From assembly GCA_023014335.1 (NCBI GenBank), contig JAECYW010000004.1, positions 1,612,001 through 1,676,000 of the forward strand: 64,000 nucleotides of DNA, in the 5' to 3' direction. How positions within the stretch are numbered: position 1 is the stretch's first letter; the number at the start of each line of letters is the position of its first letter. The translations under genes were made by a program, and so were the position numbers. Below the pieces are notes generated by a model. The model saw nothing but the letters and a program-made list of their open reading frames with translations, had not been told where the DNA came from and made no database searches. The DNA is from Galerina marginata. Lineage: Eukaryota; Basidiomycota; Agaricomycetes; Agaricales; Galerinaceae. Of the stretch, positions 10,373 to 22,899 are shown one piece after another.

Positions 10373-11449
10373 AAGCCCATCTGCTTTATAACGGAAAACG
10401 AAAGGAGTTCGTTGTTGAGGGAGAAGCGCAAGGGCTAGCTATCCGGTCCGCTTAAAGTGAGCTTTTTCTAAAAGCATACCTGGTGTCATGACGTTGGCTC
10501 GGTTACGAGGCTAACTATAGCACTTGATTCCATGATCAGTTGTCCTCGTAGCTATGTTTTCCAAAGGCGGCTCATCTTCGGCCTCGTCTGACCTTTTGAT
10601 TCTTGATCTAACGCGTCATCCTCAAACGCTTGATCATTCTGGGTGCAATAACTTCCAGAGTTGAACACCCCCGACCTCGAACCTTTCCAAAAGCCGATCT
10701 AGTCGCAAAAATGCACTCAATGGGTGTACTATTGCTCTGGGCTACGTTGCATCGTTATTATAAGTGGACCGTCCCTATGGTACTTGTGGTTCACAAGAAG
10801 ACGCGACATTTTTGGGCTCGACGTCGACCATCGACCTCTGTTCGTTGGTGAAAAAGGCACCTGCGCTTGCTTCTCGGTAAATCAACGTTAAAGTTGCTTC
10901 CGCAGCCGCAGATCGCTGAGTGTGACCCGCGGGAGTTGTTGCCGCCCGTTGCCCCGTTGCTACCGCCCAGGACAACAAGCCGAAATGAAGACGGCCTTAT
11001 AACTTCAACTAACGACCGTGCTCCTCCTTTCTCTTTAGAAAGTCGAATCATGCATGGACCCGGAGCCGCCTGAAGCTAGAGTATATGTCTGTCTGTACAT
11101 GTATTCCAAGTGCGCGCTATGAAAGTACTTCATATTAACACGCTACTCCTGGTCCAACAGACTGTTCAACTGTGTCGCTAACTTGTACGACTGTGTCTAT
11201 ATTCCGCACGTACCCACGGTTAGGTTAAGGATTCATCGATGTGTGCCAGTTAACGTTCACTGAAGTCCATGGCAATAATGTGAAATTTATCGCATCTAAG
11301 CAGTCGTCTATAATTACATCATTGTGCTGACTGCAATCCGCACTTCCAATGATTACAAAAGACGAACTTCTGGCAGGTTCTGCTAGCAAGGTTCGTCGCG
11401 AGTTGTCGCACCACCACTTCGCGGTGGTTATGTAGGGTGTGAAAGGCTC
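10373..11449. other. 1.1-kb intergenic region
   Basis: Upstream region of the acidic orphan gene and the 3' flank of the transporter ending at 11450. Several overlapping short frames at 10630-11070 on both strands lack motifs and are treated as chance. Confidence 0.4.
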
Positions 11450-13384
11450 TCAAGGCCTCCTGGGTGACCTTCGTTTTGCTTTGACTTTCTTGGGAAGCAG
11501 CGCAGTGCAACGAATGCCGACCAAAGTCATCGCCAAGAGGACGTAGTACACCATATTCCCACCCGCAAGTTTTCGCTGTAGAGACACCGAGAAGAGGGAG
11601 GAGGCGAAGGTGGGAGCAAGGGATCTCATTCCGGATCCAAGCATCTGGGCAAGGCCGTTAACGATGCCCATAGGCCCGCCTTCAGGCACATTTTCAACTA
11701 GAACCACTTGGAGAGAGCCTGTACGATAAAAGGTTATTCTCTTCTGCCAACATTAACGAATAGAAACACTTGCCGTATGCCATGTAGATCATCATCTGGA
11801 ACCCGAGTTGGATGACGATGCAGGCGACGACAAAGCCGTCCACTCCACCGGCGCGTTGGGCAAAGAAACGCATAATCGGGTACATCCCGAAGCACATGAG
11901 GATGCACGAGAAGCCCACCCTGTATACGTCCCGACCGCCGTATCTCCTGATTAAACGTCCGAGGAATTTGGCTTGTACGATAGAGTTGGCGAAGCCAAAT
12001 GTGCCCAATGTTACGCCAATCTGGAAAGGATCGAGACCAAGACCGCCGAATTTAACTGGGGTGGAATACATCAATGGTACGAGGACAAAATGGCACATAT
12101 CCAGGAACGTCAGGAAGACGTGGTTTACTAACGTCATGAGGATTGGCTGGGTAAGTGCAGCCTTAAACCCTTTGCGATCGGCCTCGTTCGAAGGACAAGC
12201 GGGCTCGGATGAGCCGACAATTGTTGAAGCCCCAGATAAATCTGAGTGACGACTCGATACTGTGTTTTCAGTACCATAATTGTGGGTGCCATCGCCATTA
12301 TCGATCAACTTGCTCGTCGCGGTGCTGACAAGTATATCGTCCGAGGTATTACTCTTGTGCTTTCGACGGGCCTCCTCCGCAACAAGGGAGGGAAGAGTCT
12401 GAAAAGCAGTCAGAAGAAATAATGAAAATCTGTGAATTAACTTGCCTCTTTTAAAGCGAAGCAGACGATGATAAATGTTGCGAAAGAGAAGGCAGCTGCT
12501 ACAAAGCACGGAAGAAAGTAGGGATGCGTTTTCACATATGCGATACGGCCAAACGTATCTGGCCACCGAGTTGCCGCGTTGGAAAGAACGCCACCAAGAA
12601 TCGGGCTGTTGGTCGATTAATTGAATATCATCCACCATCCCGAGAACCAATTGCAAACGAACCCAGTCGTAGTACCAAAACTCCATATCAACGGAATAAA
12701 TGCGTATGCATCTCCTCTGTTAGAGGAATCAGTCAGCTGAATGATTAAGCCATCAGCTTCTTGCGTAGACGATGGACGTTTTTCGAGTGTACCTCGGCTA
12801 TAGCACTTTTGGTTACACCTGGGTAAAGCTCAGAAAAATCAGAAAAGAAGAGGATGGGGAAAACCTACCGATGTTACCGTTGAACACTCCTTGCAAGCAG
12901 CGAGACACAACGAGAGGCCAAAACGTAGTCGAAGTGCCAAATGCCAGCATCGCAAGTGTCAAACCCAGAGGGCCACAAAGCAGGATTGGTCTACGACCAT
13001 AATGATCTGACAGATAACCCCAGTGAACTACTGTTAAACTTGCCGCGAAAAAGAACGCGGATTCCTGCAGACCAGAAAGGCGATCGTGATCAGTTATGAG
13101 CTCTATAAACCGCGGAAAATTAGGCGCACGATAATTCCTGCATAATAACCGGTTTTCTTTTCATCCCCACCCGTGATTCCAGTCTCTCTAACGAACTGGT
13201 TGATGAACGGGTAGATGACTGTCGAGGTAACGGGTTCTGCCAACTGAATCAAGAAGACACTGAGCAGTGGAATAACAGGGAGTGGCGTTGGTTTTTCGAG
13301 TTCAAAATCGTTTTCGTTATCATCGATATCGTGTTCAGGGATCGTAATGTCGTACTCGCGGGCAGCTCCTTCTTGCGTTGACAT
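11450..13384 (-). CDS. MFS transporter, ZIF-like/DHA1 type (tandem copy 1)
   Basis: Complete multi-exon membrane transporter. Exon 1 (13384-13130, 85 codons) has a short acidic N-tail, then PTPLPVIPLLSVFLIQLAEP (TM1) and FVRETGITGGDEKKTGYYAG. Exon 2 (13064-12869) gives motif A as HWGYLSDHYGRRP and ends FNGNIG. Later exons encode TMs 5-12. A hydrophilic loop between TM6 and TM7 carries HKSNTSDDILVS, followed by conserved LVPLMYSTPVKFGGLGLDP and, in the last exon (from ~11707), ENVPEGGPMGIVNGLAQMLG. It ends in a basic tail. Paralogue of the next gene and of the edge copy; the same exon order and the same conserved blocks show a recent local duplication. Likely a plasma or vacuolar membrane drug/organic-ion exporter; substrate unknown. 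Confidence 0.85.
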
Positions 13385-14789
13385 GGTCGCTTCTCAGACC
13401 AAGGTGACTTTCTTCAAAAAGAATGGGGATTTTCAGTCAGAAAAGATAGGAACTATGAAAACTCGGGGATGTGGACGACTCTGGTCTTCGTTACGAATCT
13501 CGGGCCATCCTTTTATGTGAAAATTGGAAATAAGAGCGGTTGTAGACGATCAATTCGGCGACATCTAGTGACACCGCCTTGAGTGGAGTCATTAGCCAGG
13601 AAATAGAAAGCCGGAAAGACAGTCGGACCGACACATATGGGTTAGCACAAATTACGGCATCACTGTCAGATGGCACTGACTTTTACGGACATGATACCAT
13701 ATCTCGCTCGAAACACACCATGCTACACATCTGGAACTAATTTTCTGGATGGATCATCTCCTACATTCGAAAGTGGTGATACTACTATTACTACTTGCCC
13801 GCAGGGTTCGAAAAGCTCTGGGAATACCGATGCATTGTCCTTGGGAATTATTACATAGGGACCTCACTCTGGTTCAAACCAACTGACCGACCATCCATTG
13901 AATTCGTGAACATCGGCCGAAAAGAATCAAAAAGCTATGGGATGTGGGGCTCTATAATGGCTCGAAGTCGGAAGGTGCTTCCTAGTAACAACCTTCATAA
14001 CTTATAAGCATAGGGTCACTTCCCCTGAGAAAATCGCTTCCATTGGCGCCCATGATTCTCTCAGAAAATTCATCGGGATCCTGAAAGTCGTCTGGAGGGT
14101 TAGTGAAGTTGAATTTATTTGCCGAACGGCCTAGCAAGGAGACGATGACAGAAAGAAGCAGATAGAAGAGTGGATATCTTTACGTCTCAGATGAGTCCTA
14201 AGACAGGAATAGCGAAAAAAAATAGAGTATAGACGGATATCTGACGAAAGAGATCCTAGATGATGGTGCGAGGTCGAATTCCACGGAAGTAGTCGGGACT
14301 ACAAGTCTACAACCATAGCTACTCCATCGCTGGACATGGTCTGTAGGTTGTCGAACACATACGAGTAATTCAGACATCACAATAAGTATGTCGAAAGTGG
14401 GCCCTATGCGCTTCCGATTTACGTATTGGATGAAGTGCCGAATGTTCCTTCATGAAAGTAATCCACGTAAGTGGACATCGGGTAGCCGGTACGGGGTGAA
14501 CGCGAGTATTCAGGCGCCATGAGAAAGACATCTTCGGCTGATTAGAAATGCCAATAAAACTGGAATTGGCTGAGCGGGGCTCACCTAAGATCTACCGGCT
14601 CGATGCTTGATTGTTGATGACAATAGGCGCCTGCCCTGCGTATTTCAAAATTTGGTCGTGGAAATACATCCGTTGTTCCATCCAAACATTCTAGTTCGTC
14701 AGTGAAGTAATGAGTTAAAGTTAAGGGGTTGGGAAAAGTGTCGAAAAAATGAACAAGGAACAAGGCCTGACGGAAATTTGCTGTTCGCC
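13385..14789. other. 1.4-kb region between tandem transporters
   Basis: Promoter of transporter copy 1 and 3' flank of copy 2. Short minus frames at 14198-14380 and 14581-14763 have no recognisable motif. No leftover third transporter copy was seen here. Confidence 0.45.
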
Positions 14790-16672
14790 CTATGTCCTTC
14801 GCCCCGAGGCAGAGGTTTTGGGAATTAAAGTTGAGACCTGGGTGCCTACCAAGGTCATGGCCAATAGCAAGTAATAAACCATATTACCACCAGCGAGTCC
14901 TTTTTGTAGAGATATAGAAAAGAGAGAGGAGGCAAATGTTGGAGCAATGGATCTAAGCCCCGAGCCAATCATCTGCGCAACACCGTTGACGGTGCCTATT
15001 GGGCCACCTTCTGGCACGCTTTCGATCAAAATCACTTGAGCGGCACCTTGAAACAAAACAAAAGTTAGGTTCAAAAAAGTTGGAAATATCTCCTGACTTA
15101 CCGTATGCCATTGAGAACGGGGTCTGGAAGCCAAGTTGAACAATTATGCAGGCCACGACGACGCCATCTACTCCTTGCGCACGTTGTGCGAGGAACTTCA
15201 AAATTGGGTACATGGCAAAGCAACCTAAAAGGCATGGAAACGAAACCCTGTAAACCGTCCGACTGCCATATTTCCTGATCAAACCACCGAGGACCTTTGC
15301 TTGCACAAGGGAGGTAATGAAGCCAAATGCGCCCAACGCTACACCGATTCGAAATGGGTCTAAACCAAGGCCGCCGTACTCGACTGGGGTTGAATACATC
15401 AACGGCACAAGGACGTAGTGACACATGTCGCAAAAGGTTAGAAATGCGATATTCAAAAGGACCTTCAGAACCGGACGTGTAAACGCGGCGCGGAGAGTAT
15501 TATCGTTTCCATTTGCAGGTGCAACAGGCTCGGATCCTGGGTCAATGATGCCAGATTCTGTCGAATTTTCAACATGGTACTGGTTCGTTCCATAGTCGCA
15601 ACTATCTCCATAGTTGAGTAATAGACTTTCTGCATCACTTGAGGCGGTGTTCTGGTGCTTTAAAAGCCTTTCCTGTGCAACCTTCGATGGTAAGGTCTGA
15701 AAGATAGTCAGAACGCAAAATATAACCTGCGAAAATATGCCACTCACTTCTTTCAAGGTCATGAAGGCGACCCCAAAAGCCGTCAAGGCTACTAATGCCG
15801 CTGTAAGACAAGGAAGAAAGTATGGGTGGGTTTGGAGGTAGGAGATTTGGCCCCAGGTGTTTGGCCAACGTTTGGCTGGGTTCGAGAGGAGGCCACCAAG
15901 AATTGGTCTACAAATCAACGTATTTAACAGACATCTGGAAATGCATTACAGAAATTAGACTAACCCAACAGTGATGCCAATAGTCCACAATGTTGGCATA
16001 AATGCGTACGCATCTGCTCTGTTGGTAGAATCCGTCATCTGAACTCAAACAACCATGTCAGTGAACATATCGTCAGTGGAATGACGCTATCCGACCTCCG
16101 CAATTATACTCTTTGCCACGCCTATTTCGGCATGGATCAACATAAGAAAAACCAGACCATGAATTTAAATTACTTACCTACGTTCCCATTAAAAATTCCT
16201 TGGAAGCAACGGGATACGACAAGGGGCCAGAAAGTCGTCGAAGATCCAAAAATTAACATCGATAATGCCAGTCCCACCGGAGCACACAGCAAGATCGGCC
16301 TACGGCCGTATTTATCTGACATGTAGCCCCATGGAACGCAAGTTAAGCTTTCAGCAAAGTAGAAAGCAGATTCCTAAGGGTTAGTGATCAATTACATTGC
16401 TACCTTCAGTAGAAGAGAATTCAACGAACTATTATGCCAGCATAATACCCTGTCTTCGTCTCGTCCCCTCCGGTAATCCCAGTTTCTCTGACGAATTGGT
16501 TAATGAACGGATAGATAACTGTACTTGTGATAGGTTCTGCTGTCTGGATCAAGAAGACGCCAAACAACTGGGCTTTGGGAAGAGGTGTTGGTTTGACTCT
16601 ATTATCATGATCGTCCGCAGTCAAAAGAGGGTCGTCTTCGCGTTGGTACGCTGGCTCTGATTCCGATGACAT
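14790..16672 (-). CDS. MFS transporter, ZIF-like/DHA1 type (tandem copy 2)
   Basis: Complete paralogue of the upstream neighbour, with the same blocks in the same order. The ATG at 16672 starts MSSESEP; exon 1 has PTPLPKAQLFGVFLIQTAEP and FVRETGITGGDETKTGYYAG. Motif A reads PWGYMSDKYGRRP. The TM6-TM7 loop differs in length and content from copy 1, while LVPLMYSTPVEYGGLGLDP and ESVPEGGPIGTVNGVAQMIG are conserved. The final exon starts upstream of 15040 and ends at 14790. Loop divergence with core conservation is what tandem duplicates usually show. A leucine codon two positions upstream (TTG at 16678) is not needed as a start. Substrate unknown. Confidence 0.85.
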
Positions 16673-17378
16673 GAGCAAAAGTTGAGGCCTTTACGAAGTT
16701 CAGGGATAGGAGACGGTCTGTGGCACTTCAGTTCGTTTCTGAGGTAGACCTTTATCTCAAGAACGTACAAAGTAAGACGATGTGACTCGACTAGATGCGC
16801 AGCACTGTTATGCTCAGTCAGCGCCACGATGGTTAGCCGACATCGGACAAACTGCGAGTGTTGATGTGCCAGGAAAGCCCGCTCAAAGCCACATGCAACG
16901 TTTGGGCTAGGGTTGAGTGAAACAGACTGCGCCAACAAATACTTCGAAAAGTCGGCGTATCTAGCCTCCTTTCCAAAGTCCTTGGAGTGCGCAAGAGCTC
17001 TCTAGACAGATTCAGCATTACTTAGGGCTATAGCCATATAGAGTTGCTGGAAGCTTGGAACAAAGGCCGATCAGTGGAGATTGTTCGTCAGCCGGCTTGC
17101 TCCGATCGTTTGTCCCACATGGTCAGGTTAGAGGCTTTCAATCCCATGAAAGAAAGTGACGCAGGTACTTAGTTTTTTTTTCAAGGTAAAGGTATCACCG
17201 AACGAAAAATTCGCAGTCCACTGTTTAAGGAATTTCAATGGGGTTAGCCCTCTCTAAGTACCTAACTATAGAAGGCTTGGATGCGTTTCAACGATTTCGG
17301 AATGTAAGCTTTTCTTTATATTTATAATAACGAAGAAAGGTCCGCAGATGAAAGAACGAAAACCCTACTTCAAGTTGT
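16673..17378. other. Intergenic region
   Basis: Promoter of transporter copy 2 and the 3' flank of the carboxylesterase gene. Nothing else recognised. Confidence 0.5.
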
Positions 17379-19782
17379 TTACTTCTGGAATTCGTTCATG
17401 ACCTTCAGAGTATTGACAAAGTTAATCTTTTGCAAGTCCATAGCTTGAGAGCGATTCGGCATGAATTAGAGAAACAGGAAACAAGATTCAGTATATGACT
17501 TACTGTCAGGGATCAAGGTAATGTTGTTTCGCTTGAGCTGTAAGACGCGTGGCGCGGCCGCGTTGAAACGGGGCCATGCAGCTGATGGTAAAACGCAATG
17601 AGCGAATCTGTCCATCCCAATGGAAGTTGTTTCTTACCGCCAGGTGTAAGGTCGTTGACAAAGTTGATATAGAAGTCCCTCATGGTTGTCGACAAAGAGT
17701 CTTCCTGGGCTGCAACAGGTGGAACAGGGCCGAACATTAACTCAAGTTCCGAAGCATGAGCAACTGATGATCCATGTCCGAGTTTAGTAACCCTTCGGAT
17801 GAAGGAAATAAATACTCACCTCCGTTGACGACGTTGTTTCCTGGGATGAATTCAGTGAAAAAGTAAGCAAACGTCGGTTGAAGTGCAGCCGCTTTCTGGG
17901 TAAAGAACCTCCTGGGAGCTAAAAACATCTGGTCGGTATACCAGGCAGCGGCTCTATCAAACAAGGAGTCGCCTGTGTTGAATGCTCCTCCTAGAGAAGG
18001 GTCGTTAGCTGGGAAGAGTGACATAAACTCATTGATGACGTCGCTGGTCAATGTGCTGTTGTCGATGACCAAATTGCCAATGAAGGTCTTAAACGCGTCC
18101 GTCTCTGCTGTTCCTGATAGTCCCCTACCAAGCATCGTGGTACTGAAGGTAGTACCTTCGTTGAGCTAATCCACATCAGTACCAGAGAGTTACAGAATGG
18201 TAAACAAACGACTTACATTCGTTCCGCCGATGATAGGAAGATGCAAAAAGTTTCCAGCGGCGATTCTCTTCGAAGCCCTTTCAGGGACCAAGCTACCGGC
18301 AGGGCCAACCGAGGGCTGCCACAGCTGACCGTTCAAGGTCGAAGTGATCATAGAATTGCTGATACCCAGGAGAGTCTGGCCTGGAGTTGAGTTTTTAAAA
18401 AATATTGATGGTCGGAAACTCACGTCGAAAGGAACTTTCTGGAGGCAGGCTATGGAATTTACCCCCTCCGAGCACCCAGTAGCCGCAAGTAAACGAGCAA
18501 ATGGCTTGCCAGGTTCATCGTAGGTCGCGGCATCTGGGCTACTTTTGCTGTAATGAATTTAGACATTCAGGGCTGGTATTCAGTTCGGTGCTAGGATGGG
18601 AAGCGTACAAAGGACCGGTGGCTGAATTCATAATTCCCGCACGGAAGAGGCTTTCGGCTGGCGGGAAAATGAAATGCGCCTCAACACTTCCTGCACCTGC
18701 CGACTGTGCCGAAATTGGAGAGTATTGGTTAACAGAAATTCAGCAAGAACATCGTTTATAGGTTACCTGACCCCAAATTGTCACCTATCAGAAGGAGAGG
18801 TTAGAGTCCCAATGAAAGTAGTATATTAAGAATCAAAATTCACTTTAGCTGGGTCACCACCAAATGCGGCGATGTTATCGTGGACGAAAGTAAGTGCGAC
18901 TCTCTGATCTTGCAAACCCATGTTGAGGTCCTGCGGTGGCATATTCCGACTCGCCAACTAAATAAATATGAGCGGATACGTTTTTCGGATAGAAAACCAT
19001 ACGCACGAATCCGAAGGTGTTGACTCGATAGTTTCTGAGCATGAAATCGGTCATTAAAACATGAAGATACGGTAATGTCACGCACGTCGAAACAAAAATA
19101 ATGGGCTTCCCGATGGCCACACTTCTCGCTATGATTTCTATAAGGAGGTGCTATTATTCGGTACTCTCGCTTGATTGTCTGAGATAAATACCATCTGGTA
19201 AAGCGGCAGGATTTGACCCAGAACTGTATGTCGTCAGCTTGGGCATCGGCAGTCATTATTATTATTCCTACTTCGTTGTGAACGCTCCACCCTAAAGCTA
19301 TGTCAATCGGTCGATATAAATTAACAGGAAGAGAATTTACGTGGATCCAAAATAGGACTGGGAGTTTAGCATTCGCTGCTAGGCCCGTTGGTCGGAAAAT
19401 CTGTGGGCAACTGTTCAATGAGCTGGAACCTATGAAAAAATGACTGGTTGACATTCAAAAAAAGACAGTCCTCTGCAATCGGAGCTCCGAGCTCCGCATT
19501 TGGGGGCTGTGGACAGGCGTTGCCAAACTTAGATGCATCTACGACCGAGTTCGAAGGCTGGGTGATGGGGACGGGTGCTCTGAAGCGAAGGTTTCCCACT
19601 GGGGGCTGAGCGAAACGTATCCCAAGGAACGTGTCCAAGGCATCTGCAGTCTTCACTCCACGGAAAACACCCGTCTTCAACTTAACGTCGACGGTTGAAG
19701 CCGCTGGTGCTGGAGCTTGTGGTACGCCGAGAACATAACAAGCACTGCAAAGTGCTAGTACTAGAGGAAAATGTGGCGACAT
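17379..19782 (-). CDS. Secreted type-B carboxylesterase/lipase
   Basis: Multi-exon alpha/beta-hydrolase of about 540 residues that should hydrolyse ester substrates outside the cell. The N-terminus (ATG 19782) is a signal peptide, [19 protein letters not shown]. Next come [16 protein letters not shown] and AEDCLFLN, both hallmarks of the family. The exon junction near 19280 makes the oxyanion-hole segment [17 protein letters not shown] and LNMGLQDQR follow. The nucleophile elbow is split by an intron: VTIWGQ on one side and [11 protein letters not shown] on the other, restoring GQSAG with catalytic Ser. LNEGTTF carries the acid, and [12 protein letters not shown] carries the catalytic His. 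The last exon ends in [11 protein letters not shown] and stop at 17379. All three catalytic residues are therefore present. Substrate preference cannot be read; lipase, feruloyl-type or general esterase are all possible. Confidence 0.9.
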
Positions 19783-19968
19783 TGCCTCGATCAGCCGTTC
19801 TGAAGCTTAGGTTGGAGTGGCACGATAAAGGGGTCCAGGGGGTCTAATAAGCGATAAGACCGCCTTTATAGGTCAGAGAAAGATTATCCAAACTCCACCT
19901 GGAATCGCAGGCATGGCCTAGTCTCGTGGACATCTTCGACGTAAACCGTGTGGTCGAGGAAGGCGTTC

Positions 19969-20322
19969 TTAACGTTCGGTACACGTCTGGCGTGGCGGCA
20001 AGCTAAGAAAAAGCAACGATGCGCAGTGGCTGATGCATGATGATTCGGTAAGCGCAATCATTTTTCCATCGCGAGTGAGAAAGGAACCATTTTGAGGTTT
20101 GTTCCTGTCGCAAGAGGTGAAAATACTTCCCCAGGACTTCCTGGCTGCGGTGTTGTTGACGTTAAGAATATCGGTTGACTTGTGAACGAATTCCCGTCCT
20201 GGGATACTGGCAGTTGGATCATGGGAGAAAGGAACACGGGGTTGTTTGCCTATGTTAGACCTCATTATGGGAGTCGAAGCGGTCGAAGTGCTAAGAATAT
20301 TGTTCTTCCTTGGGGAAAACAT
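19969..20322 (-). CDS. Possible small basic protein (uncertain)
   Basis: An intact 117-codon frame begins with ATG at 20322 (MFSPRKNNIL) upstream of the esterase. Its codons look plausible, and a polypyrimidine-AG lies just before the ATG. No domain, signal peptide or family is recognised, and no second exon could be assigned with confidence. It may equally be chance coding potential in the promoter region between the esterase and the acidic gene at 20623. Confidence 0.25.
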   Translation of the reverse strand: MFSPRKNNILSTSTASTPIMRSNIGKQPRVPFSHDPTASIPGREFVHKSTDILNVNNTAARKSWGSIFTSCDRNKPQNGSFLTRDGKMIALTESSCISHCASLLFLSLPPRQTCTER

Positions 20323-20622
20323 ACTCTCAAATCCTGAAATAAGTATAACATCGAAAGTATTTGTACTACGAAACGCGGGAGGTTCATCCAGGCACGGATT
20401 TTGCCATGTAAAACGGAGGTCATTATGCCGCCGACGCGACCGCGTTATTTACGCCTGTTGATTCGAAACAGGGTCTGAACTGAAGAGCGAATTCTATCTT
20501 TCAGAATTCTCTCAATTCCTAGCGCTGATGCTCTTGAGCTGTCTATTACCTTTTCATAATGCCAGGAGCAAACTACATGGGTGGGAAAAGGTGGGTTAAA
20601 GAACATAACATACCAAAGTTAC

Positions 20623-22616
20623 ATGGGATTGATTGGGCCATTCAGGAGCGCCATCAAAGCCCGAGTGAAAGATACAGTTGGAAGGACGCAGAAAGGATTC
20701 TTCGGTCGCCAGAGGCTAGACATGCTCTCTCAAGGACTCTCCGCGTCAAAATTACCAGAAAAATCGCATCTTTCACTACGACCACTCTCCTCTAACAGGG
20801 GTCATGTAGAGATCGATTTAGCACATGCAAGGCAGAAGACACTACTGGACGAAAATACAGCGGGTGGATGGTTCATTCCAAGTCCTATTCATATTTTACC
20901 AAGTACTCCGCGTTCTCGGAAGCGAGTAAAAACACAAAAAGCGCATACATCGAGCTCTAGAGCCAGCAGATCAGAGATACTTGATGTTTTGGATACTTCA
21001 GATCGTCAGCGCTTCCATACACCAATGATATGTGCCCAATTACTGATGGATGTGTCATGACAGCATTTTCTCTGAGAGGCGCCTTGGATAGGATCGTTGC
21101 AATGCCGGATTTAGCGGGCCTTGCAAAACGGGAAGAGCCAAGTCAGTACAGCAGCAAACGCCTTGATCAGCGAACATGGAATGAACGAAAAGTTGTGAGA
21201 AAAATCAAGGCATTGACTAGACCTGAAGAAGAACTCACAGATATCGATTTCGTTCTACAGATACCTGACGAGGACGAAGAAGATTCGGACCCAAGATCCA
21301 TGATCAAGTTGAGGAAGCACCCAACGGCCAACAAGTCCAGGCCCCGGCCCTTGTCAAAATACCATACCCCGCCTGCAAAGAGAGAAGGACATCGAAGGGA
21401 AAACAGGCCGCCACTCAGCTACAAGTATCGCCAATGGAATAGCGGCCGTTCCAGCATGACCAGGGAGGCCGAAAACTCTGAGGATGAGCGCTCTTCAGCG
21501 AACAGTAAGGACGACTTCAAAATTCACGACAGCGGGTTTTCCGACTTTCGCGTCGAGAAAAATGCCTATTCCAGTCCATGGTCGATGCAGCAACGTCAGT
21601 CTTCGTCTCGAACTAGCGAGGACGCAAACATGGGCTTCCAGTCGAAACACGACGCGCCTTCTAAAATCCTATCAACACCGAGCAGCAATATGCCTACAGC
21701 AGCTAGTTCATCACCTGGAGTTTCTGGACTAGAGCAGAACGAAAACCAGAGTCACTCGGAGTGCGACAAACAGGTAAAAGGATTACCCTCTTCAATTAAA
21801 CTTGGGCCGATTAAGAGAGGAGGGCCACGTAACGTGACGAATCCCTTCGAGGACGGGCCATCTGTCTACGGCACCCTATTTGAGCAAAGCGATCCCTGGA
21901 TAACGGTCGGCTTCATTCTAGGACTAGATGAAACGGGCTCGGAGATGACCAGAATTTCATCGGATATTCTTGCCGTAAAAGGCGTCTACCAGGCGGAGGA
22001 TAAGATTGCCGTGCCCGAACTACCATCACATTTCACAAAGGTTTTACTTGAGGAGACCTGGGAACCTGACGAATGGATGATGAGCGAAACGGACCCCGAC
22101 CCCGACTGTTGGCTAGATTCACCTTTCCTTCCCGACTCAAGAACTAATCTGATCTTGACACCTCGAAATAATATCGTTGAAAATTTTAGCCCGATGCCTT
22201 TGAATGACTTCGAGGATTGGGGAATCCACGAGGGGGCATCGCCATTGTCCTCAGAAGAAGTGGGCGTCGATAGCCTGCTCGGCGATATCAAAGTAGAAGC
22301 CATCCATTTAATTCCAAAGCACCAGGATGACCTGGCATTAGAGCGAACACCATCACCCGGGAAACATTTTTCTTCGCCTCGAAAAGAGACCATGGACGGC
22401 AGTCAAATAATCGACATGAGACCTTATCAAAACGACCAGAGCAGCCCAAATAGCAGCGAGTCTCAACCGGATGATATTATGGACGACAACCTTCTTGACG
22501 ACTCATATAGTACGAGTCACCATATTCTCGCCGTTCCTGTCTTGCGTGAAGTTGACGGACGTTTCCTTGGTCCTTCACTATTCGACGACTTCGACGAGTC
22601 GGAAGACGATTCCTAA
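20623..22616 (+). CDS. Acidic orphan protein, probably nuclear
   Basis: Two exons, 20623-21004 and 21064-22616, join through a 59-nt intron (GTCAGC donor, CTGAT branch site, CAG acceptor) to give 644 residues. The junction restores TSDPFSLRGALDRIV. I do not recognise the family. The N-terminal region is basic (RSRKRVKTQKAH resembles a nuclear localisation signal). The middle is Ser/Arg-rich and probably disordered. From about residue 380 a more ordered part contains DPWITVGFILGLDETG and LLEETWEPDEWMM. The C-terminus is very acidic and ends SLFDDFDESEDDS. The start is the first ATG in the frame that splices correctly; a longer frame from 20559 does not join. It is followed by the MEX67-like gene 283 bp downstream on the same strand. 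Confidence 0.65.
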
Positions 22617-22899
22617 AGGAATTTTTTTGCAAGTAAAAGGTTAAATGTTCTAGAAAAGCACTTACCTATCATCATGGTTTCATCATTCTAGTTCCTGGTT
22701 GAGCACGGGAAGGAGTTGACCAGAAACATAGGCCTGGGAAAAATATAGGCGTGAGAATTCCGGGAGCAAGTTCCTTTTTGACTCGCTTTTGTCACTGCCA
22801 CAGCACTTGTTTCCTTGCCACAATAACCGCTCAGATCCTTTTCTCTTTTCTCTTTTATCATCGCATCTTGGACCTTGCAAGGCCTCCTTGGTGCCAACC

